A stretch of 8,869 bases of DNA from Bacteroidales bacterium (GTDB lineage Bacteria; Bacteroidota; Bacteroidia; Bacteroidales; UBA932). A program made the translations under genes and the position numbers. Of this stretch, positions 5,254 to 8,869 are shown piece after piece; within the stretch, counting starts at the first letter, position 1; each line of letters begins with the position of its first letter. The notes below the pieces were generated by a model. It made no database searches and was not told where the DNA came from. It saw only the letters and a program-made list of their open reading frames with translations. The DNA is taken from assembly GCA_017554135.1 (NCBI GenBank), contig JAFZIX010000259.1, positions 1-8,869 on the forward strand, in the 5' to 3' direction.

Positions 5254-6591
5254 GAGTTCCCAGGCGCCGCCGGGGGCGAAGACGCTGGAGACAAGCTGGT
5301 CGTAGAAGCGGCCGCGCTTGGCGAGGTCCAGGACATTGTAGCGCCAGCGCATCAACTGCACTTTGGGGAACATGTCGCGGATATCCTTCCGCGTGATGCC
5401 GATGTGCTCAGGCTCGTAGGGCGCGCCCGCAATCTTGAACAAAGTCTGCATCTTCTCGAAAGAATAGACCTGCCCGGCAATGCGCTCCTTCAAAGACGGC
5501 CAAGCATCGCGCACGGCGGTCAGTTCGCGCCGCACCCCTTCAGCATCCGAATACTTCTGGGTTATCTGGTCGTAGCCCAACTTCGGCGCGGGGAAATCCT
5601 TGAAAATCTCCAACGCACGGGCCTGCTCTTCGGCCAGCGAAGGCCAGGCCGCAACGCACGCATCGATATCCAATTTGGAAAGGTCGTACTTCAGGAACTC
5701 CTCCAGCACCGCGCACATGGTCAGGGTGCCGATTGCCACCTGGAATCCGTGCGAAACGAACTTGCCGTTGTAGCGGTGATGTGTCATGTCCAGGATGTGG
5801 GAGAAAAGGTGGTCGCAGCAGGATGCGGGGCGGCTGGAACGCGCGGCCTGCATCGCGAAACCGCTGAGTATCAGGCCCTCGAAGAGATCCGCCACCGCGG
5901 CAGGTTCTCCGGCGGCAACCCCGGCTGGATTGGCCAGAAGCGCGTCAAGATCATCCTGCAGCACATGCCATGCGGCAGGCTGGATAGGCTCGGTGCCGAC
6001 GACATTCGCTATCATCCACTCCGCGCCGGCAGGAATCTTTGCAGCAAGATCCGCGTAGCCGGCGGCTGTCATCGCCTTAGGCGCGGCCGCGATTACATCC
6101 ACATCCGCCACCACCGCGACGGGAGCGGGGCAGTCGAAAGTCTGCTTGGCATTCTGGTAGGTGATGGATGCCCCGAAAGAGGTGTAACCGTCCACCGAAG
6201 CGGCTGTGGGCACGGTCAGATAACTCTGCTTATGATGATGCGAGCAGAGTTTGCAGAGGTCGTTGATGGTGCCGGATCCCACAGAAACCGCAATCGCGCC
6301 GGTCTCGTCCAGCACGCGGTCGAGTTCCTCGATATGATCCCAGTCCGCGTGGAATTCATCCTCCTTGAAAAGGTATTTCTGCGTAGGGATGCCCGCGTCT
6401 TTCAGCGCCAGGAAGACGGCCTCTCCAGCCACTCGCCAGGTGTTTTTGTCGGCTACCACGAGCGCCTCGCGGCCGGGGAAAAACTTTCCGAAAAGTTCTG
6501 GTACACGTCCAAGGATGCCTTGCCCGAGTTCAAAGGCTTTGGTGTCGGTTGCCACATTGAGAGCGGCGGCTATTCTTTCTTCAGATGTCAT
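5251..6591 (-). CDS. sn-glycerol-1-phosphate dehydrogenase (AraM/EgsA family)
   Basis: A 446-residue cytoplasmic enzyme of the iron-containing alcohol dehydrogenase superfamily. The family interconverts dihydroxyacetone phosphate and sn-glycerol-1-phosphate with NAD(P)H. Recognised by VGSGTINDL at 104-112 (nucleotide binding), TVPTAASVDGYTS at 126-138, VVADVDVI, then AGYADLAAK with metal ligand D181, the DHLFSH segment (H261, H265) and VSHGFQVAIGT with H281 as the last metal ligand. These fit the Asp-His-His metal site and separate it from 3-dehydroquinate synthase and from glycerol dehydrogenase. It is longer than Bacillus AraM (about 390), with the extra sequence towards the C-terminus (residues about 330-446). 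G1P is the backbone of archaeal lipids; in Bacillus it feeds PcrB, and some Bacteroidota have related prenyltransferases, but none is in this window. It is transcribed toward the transposase unit and divergently from the secreted-protein gene. The start is set by the ATG at 6591; its promoter box lies 20 nt upstream. Confidence 0.85.
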   Translation of the reverse strand: MTSEERIAAALNVATDTKAFELGQGILGRVPELFGKFFPGREALVVADKNTWRVAGEAVFLALKDAGIPTQKYLFKEDEFHADWDHIEELDRVLDETGAIAVSVGSGTINDLCKLCSHHHKQSYLTVPTAASVDGYTSFGASITYQNAKQTFDCPAPVAVVADVDVIAAAPKAMTAAGYADLAAKIPAGAEWMIANVVGTEPIQPAAWHVLQDDLDALLANPAGVAAGEPAAVADLFEGLILSGFAMQAARSSRPASCCDHLFSHILDMTHHRYNGKFVSHGFQVAIGTLTMCAVLEEFLKYDLSKLDIDACVAAWPSLAEEQARALEIFKDFPAPKLGYDQITQKYSDAEGVRRELTAVRDAWPSLKERIAGQVYSFEKMQTLFKIAGAPYEPEHIGITRKDIRDMFPKVQLMRWRYNVLDLAKRGRFYDQLVSSVFAPGGAWEL

Positions 6592-6611
6592 GGTTTAAGC
6601 GAATTGTTCTA

Positions 6612-6619
6612 CAAATTTA
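6612..6619 (-). promoter_or_regulatory. TAnnTTTG -7 box for the G1P dehydrogenase gene
   Basis: On the minus strand the box reads TAAATTTG, an exact match to the Bacteroidota -7 consensus, 20 nt before the ATG at 6591. A CTTG on the minus strand at 6643-6646 is a possible -33 element, but the 23-nt spacing is a little long. The expected leader is only about a dozen nucleotides, with no Shine-Dalgarno sequence. Confidence 0.5.
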
Positions 6620-6630
6620 ATAAAAGCGGC

Positions 6631-6662
6631 CTTGTTTTTGTTCAAGTCGCTTCGTAATTTTG
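6631..6662 (+). promoter_or_regulatory. Promoter (-33 CTTG, -7 TAATTTTG) for secreted protein gene
   Basis: CTTG at 6631-6634 and TAATTTTG at 6655-6662 are separated by 20 nt, close to the Bacteroidota spacing. The -7 box ends only 4 nt before the ATG at 6667, so transcription starting about 6 nt downstream would begin at or next to the start codon, giving a leaderless message. The signal peptide begins exactly at that ATG, which argues against a later start. Confidence 0.6.
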
Positions 6663-6666
6663 TGCT

Positions 6667-7719
6667 ATGAGAAGAGTTTTAGCATTCCTTTTTGTCGCCT
6701 GCGTCTGCCTGGGAGCCGCTGCGCAGAGCCTCCCCTCCAAGTTGGAAGTAAAGATCAAGTCCAAAGATCACGTGCAGGGCATGGCCATCGACACCCTCGC
6801 CCGCTGCTTCTACCTGTCCTTCACCACGAGCATGGTGAAAGTGGATTACGAGGGCAACGTGCTCGCCAGCATCGATTCCATCAACGGCCACCTCGGCGCG
6901 ATGACTTTCGACCCCGCCAGCCGCAAGTTGTACGCCTCGTTCGAGTGCAAGGACGATGTGATAGGCCAGGGAATCGCAAAGCATCTTGGCAAGGATACAT
7001 TCACGCAGTCGAAGTTTTATATAATGGAGTTTGATGTGGACGGCAAAACGGCGCAGCTCGGCGCCGGCAATCCGGTAGTTGAGGGCCAGTGGGAGGTCAC
7101 CGAGGCCATCAACGACTATAAGGTGCGATACGGATGCTCCGGGATTGACGGCGTGACCATCGCTCCGCAGATAGGAAAAAAGAAGGGCAAACCGCGCCTC
7201 TACGTGGCTTACGGCATCTACGGGGACATATCCCGCCGGGACAACGACCATCAGATTCTGCTGGAATACAAACTGGACCAGTTCAAGGCCGGCGTCACTC
7301 CTAAGGCGTCCGCCAAATATTTCGTTTTCACCGGAAATACCAGTTGGGGTGTGCAGAACCTGTGTTACGATTCCAAAACGGGTTGCATTTTCATGGCGTG
7401 CTATGCCGGCCAGAAGCCCGAATATCCGAATTTCACCCTGTTCGCCGTGCCGGTTGCACAGAAGCCTGTGAAGAAAGTGTTGCGCGGATTGGAGAACGAT
7501 GGCGAGCATCTTTCGCTGGCGCTATTGCAGCAGGGCCTGCTCAGCAGCGTTAAGGGGCTTCGCGGATGGCGATTCGGCGACCCGTCTACCGGCGTCTGTA
7601 CCCTTGGTGACGGCACATGGTTCGTATCCACGCCGCTAAAATTAAAAAAGGGCTTCCAGACCGCCACCATCCACCAACTCAAATGGAAGGGCGGACCCCA
7701 GGAGAATCCGTTTGAATAA
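6667..7719 (+). CDS. Secreted protein of unknown function, beta-propeller-like
   Basis: A 350-residue protein with a clear cleavable signal peptide (residues 1-19, MRRVLAFLF...LGAAA, cleavage probably before Q20), so it is exported. No lipobox at the signal end and no later membrane segment. The mature part has repeated short beta-strand blades of the kind seen in propellers: GMAIDTLARCFYLSF (38-52) then MVKVDYEGNVLASID, GAMTFDPASRKLYASF (78-92), GVTIAPQ...RLYVAYGIYGDI (162-188), VQNLCYDSKTGCIFMACY (229-246) and CTLGDGTWFVSTPLK (311-325). Each pairs a hydrophobic strand with a D-x-x-x-x-K/C-L/I-Y/F turn. I do not recognise the family or any catalytic motif; a binding or sensing role is only a guess. 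It is divergent from the G1P dehydrogenase gene and runs convergent into aroC with only 2 nt between the stop codons. Confidence 0.7.
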   Translation: MRRVLAFLFVACVCLGAAAQSLPSKLEVKIKSKDHVQGMAIDTLARCFYLSFTTSMVKVDYEGNVLASIDSINGHLGAMTFDPASRKLYASFECKDDVIGQGIAKHLGKDTFTQSKFYIMEFDVDGKTAQLGAGNPVVEGQWEVTEAINDYKVRYGCSGIDGVTIAPQIGKKKGKPRLYVAYGIYGDISRRDNDHQILLEYKLDQFKAGVTPKASAKYFVFTGNTSWGVQNLCYDSKTGCIFMACYAGQKPEYPNFTLFAVPVAQKPVKKVLRGLENDGEHLSLALLQQGLLSSVKGLRGWRFGDPSTGVCTLGDGTWFVSTPLKLKKGFQTATIHQLKWKGGPQENPFE

Positions 7720-7721
7720 TC

Positions 7722-8720
7722 CTACAGCAAATCCGCCAGGACTATGGCGGTCATGGCCTCCACAACCACCGGGGTGCGGAGGGCGAAGCACACGTCGTGG
7801 CGGCCGCGGACCTGAAGGATAGCCTCTTTCTTTTTCTCGAAATCCCAGGTAGCCTGGGGTTTGGCGATGCTGGATGTGGGTTTGAATGCCACACGGAACA
7901 CTATCGGCGCTCCGTTGGTCAATCCACCGTTGATTCCGCCCGAACCATTCTTGACAGGTCCGTCCGGCCCGAAAGGATCATTGTGTTGTGAGCCTTTCAT
8001 CCGCGCAGCCTTGAATCCGTCGCCGAACTCGATGCCGCGCACACCCGGAATCGCAAATATCGCGTGCGCCAGGCAACTCTCCACTGAATCCCAGAAAGGA
8101 TCGCCCACGCCCACGCCGAGGCCGGTGACTATGCATTCCACCACTCCGCCCAGGGAATCACCCTCGGCGGCAACCGCCTCCAGCATGTCATCCCATTTTG
8201 CGTCATTGGTCTCGCCGCCCAGTTCTACCAATTCGGAGTAAATCTGCACGTCCAACTTCTGGGGCGCATCCTCCGTGCCATACTCGGCATTCAGAATCTT
8301 TTTTGCAACCACGCCGGCGGCCACTATGGGCAGGGTCAGGCGCCCGGAAAAATGCCCTCCGCCGCGGGGATCGTTCGCGAAATTATATTTGATGTTGGCC
8401 ACGTAATCCGCATGCCCGGGCCGGGGAATAGCCGCGAACTGCTCGTAATCCTGGCTCTGCACGTTGGAGTTCCAGAACACGATGGTCAGCGGCGCTCCGG
8501 TGGTGTATCCTTCGTAAACTCCGCTCAGGATCTTGGGCTTATCCGCCTCGCGTCGCGGAGTCGTCCCCTTCGCGCCGGGGGCCCGGCGCGCTATATCCGC
8601 CTCGAAATCCGCCTCGCTCAGCGGGATATTCTCCGGCACGCCGTCCAGCACCACGCCTATGGCCGGCCCGTGGCTCTCGCCGAAGATAGATACCTTGAAA
8701 TACTGTCCGAATGTATTCAT
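7722..8720 (-). CDS. aroC: Chorismate synthase
   Basis: The last shikimate-pathway enzyme: it removes phosphate from EPSP to give chorismate, using reduced FMN. Visible motifs in the 332-residue protein are FGESHG at 13-18 with H17, RPGHADY with H103 at 100-106, RGGGHFSGRLT at 119-129 (the GHFSGR variant of the second signature, rather than GxRxSARET), the FMN-site KPTSSI at 280-285 and RHDVCFALR at 307-315. The ATG at 8720 is preferred because MNTFGQYFKVSIFGESHG is the family N-terminus and a promoter box lies 7 nt upstream; an in-frame ATG at 8774 would add 18 unrelated residues and overlap sufB. The protein ends right after the third signature (IVLADLL), about 20 to 30 residues shorter at the C-terminus than common homologues, which may be a lineage trait. 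Its stop nearly abuts the convergent neighbour. Confidence 0.96.
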   Translation of the reverse strand: MNTFGQYFKVSIFGESHGPAIGVVLDGVPENIPLSEADFEADIARRAPGAKGTTPRREADKPKILSGVYEGYTTGAPLTIVFWNSNVQSQDYEQFAAIPRPGHADYVANIKYNFANDPRGGGHFSGRLTLPIVAAGVVAKKILNAEYGTEDAPQKLDVQIYSELVELGGETNDAKWDDMLEAVAAEGDSLGGVVECIVTGLGVGVGDPFWDSVESCLAHAIFAIPGVRGIEFGDGFKAARMKGSQHNDPFGPDGPVKNGSGGINGGLTNGAPIVFRVAFKPTSSIAKPQATWDFEKKKEAILQVRGRHDVCFALRTPVVVEAMTAIVLADLL

Positions 8721-8726
8721 ATAAAC

Positions 8727-8755
8727 GCAAAGATAGGAAAAAACACTATCTTTGC
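8727..8755. promoter_or_regulatory. Divergent aroC/sufB promoters forming a 9-bp inverted repeat
   Basis: GCAAAGATA (8727-8735) and TATCTTTGC (8747-8755) are exact reverse complements around an 11-nt spacer. Each arm is also a perfect TAnnTTTG -7 box pointing outward: TATCTTTG on the minus strand 7 nt before the aroC ATG and TATCTTTG on the plus strand 8 nt before the sufB ATG. For aroC a GTTG on the minus strand (8757-8760) is a -33 candidate with a 21-nt spacer; no convincing -33 is seen for sufB. Polymerase on one promoter would cover the other, so the two genes may compete, and the dyad could also bind a regulator. Confidence 0.7.
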
Positions 8756-8762
8756 ACAACTT

Positions 8763-8869
8763 ATGGCAGAACAAAAAGACATCCTCGCGGCAGCGGTCGA
8801 AAAAGAGTACAGCGAGGGTTTCGTCACGGATATTGAGCAGGAGTTCATCCCCAAAGGGCTGAACGAGGA
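8763..8869 (+). CDS. sufB: Fe-S cluster assembly scaffold SufB, N-terminal part (3' end outside window)
   Basis: Thirty-five codons plus two bases run to the right edge. The peptide begins MAEQKDILAAAVEKEYSEGF and continues VTDIEQEFIPKGLNE, which is the characteristic SufB N-terminus (a Y-x-x-GF-x-T-x-IE-x-x-x-x-PKGLNE pattern). SufB with SufC and SufD forms the scaffold on which iron-sulfur clusters are assembled in the cytoplasm. The ATG at 8763 is set by this match and by the -7 box 8 nt upstream. Because only the start is visible, the catalytic part and the rest of a suf operon cannot be checked. Confidence 0.9.
   Translation, partial: MAEQKDILAAAVEKEYSEGFVTDIEQEFIPKGLNE

Noticed and set aside
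5251..6591. 3-dehydroquinate synthase (AroB) as the identity of this gene, tempting given nearby aro genes
   Set aside because: The PTAASVDGYTS and DHLFSH motifs and the overall order match AraM/EgsA glycerol-1-phosphate dehydrogenase; AroB-specific motifs were not found.
5404..6657. Long 417-residue plus-strand open frame opposite the G1P dehydrogenase
   Set aside because: It is rich in R, G and H with no recognisable domain and lies antisense to a well-supported enzyme gene.
8721..8774. Upstream ATG at 8774 adding 18 residues to AroC
   Set aside because: The added residues do not match chorismate synthase, the extension overlaps sufB and the promoter boxes, and the family N-terminus starts at 8720.
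1..8869. tRNA, rRNA and riboswitch genes
   Set aside because: I found no cloverleaf, rRNA-like or recognisable riboswitch sequence in any intergenic gap, all of which are shorter than about 240 bases.

Overview
The window looks like chromosomal DNA from a member of the Bacteroidota, most likely Bacteroidales. The reasons are four TAnnTTTG promoter boxes just upstream of start codons, no convincing Shine-Dalgarno sequences, a lipobox lipoprotein and a C-terminal tail typical of Bacteroidota carboxypeptidase-regulatory-like proteins, and a SufB N-terminus of the Bacteroidota kind. Most of the DNA is GC-rich; one island (about 4150-5122) is clearly AT-rich.

Layout: (1) 1-3981, a left-hand plus-strand operon. 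It holds the end of a large carboxypeptidase-regulatory-like protein, a PA14 plus calcineurin-like phosphoesterase lipoprotein, and a fused AroD-AroA shikimate enzyme, with gaps of 7 and 3 nt. (2) 3979-5253, an apparent inserted unit. It has a Y1/HUH transposase of the RAYT (IS200-like) type, bracketed by two directly repeated copies of a 107-bp element, each with a strong inner hairpin. (3) 5251-6591, minus strand, a glycerol-1-phosphate dehydrogenase of the AraM/EgsA family. (4) 6667-7719, plus strand, a secreted protein of unknown function with propeller-like repeats. (5) 7722-8720, minus strand, chorismate synthase AroC. (6) 8763 to the right edge, plus strand, the first 35 codons of sufB.

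How it fits together: AroD-AroA and AroC supply three of the seven shikimate-pathway steps (dehydroquinate dehydration, EPSP synthesis, chorismate synthesis). They lie on opposite strands about 3.7 kb apart, with the transposase unit, the G1P dehydrogenase and the secreted protein between them. The G1P dehydrogenase makes the glycerophosphate enantiomer of archaeal lipids, but no partner prenyltransferase is in the window. SufB starts what is probably a suf iron-sulfur operon running off the right edge.

The most interesting element is the transposase with its flanking hairpin repeats. It resembles a REP/RAYT unit: the two copies have diverged to roughly 75% identity by hand alignment, yet at least one stem base pair changed in a compensating way (C-G to T-A). 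The AroD-AroA fusion, the promoters lying almost on top of start codons, and the abrupt codon-usage change inside aroDA at a palindrome are also worth checking.
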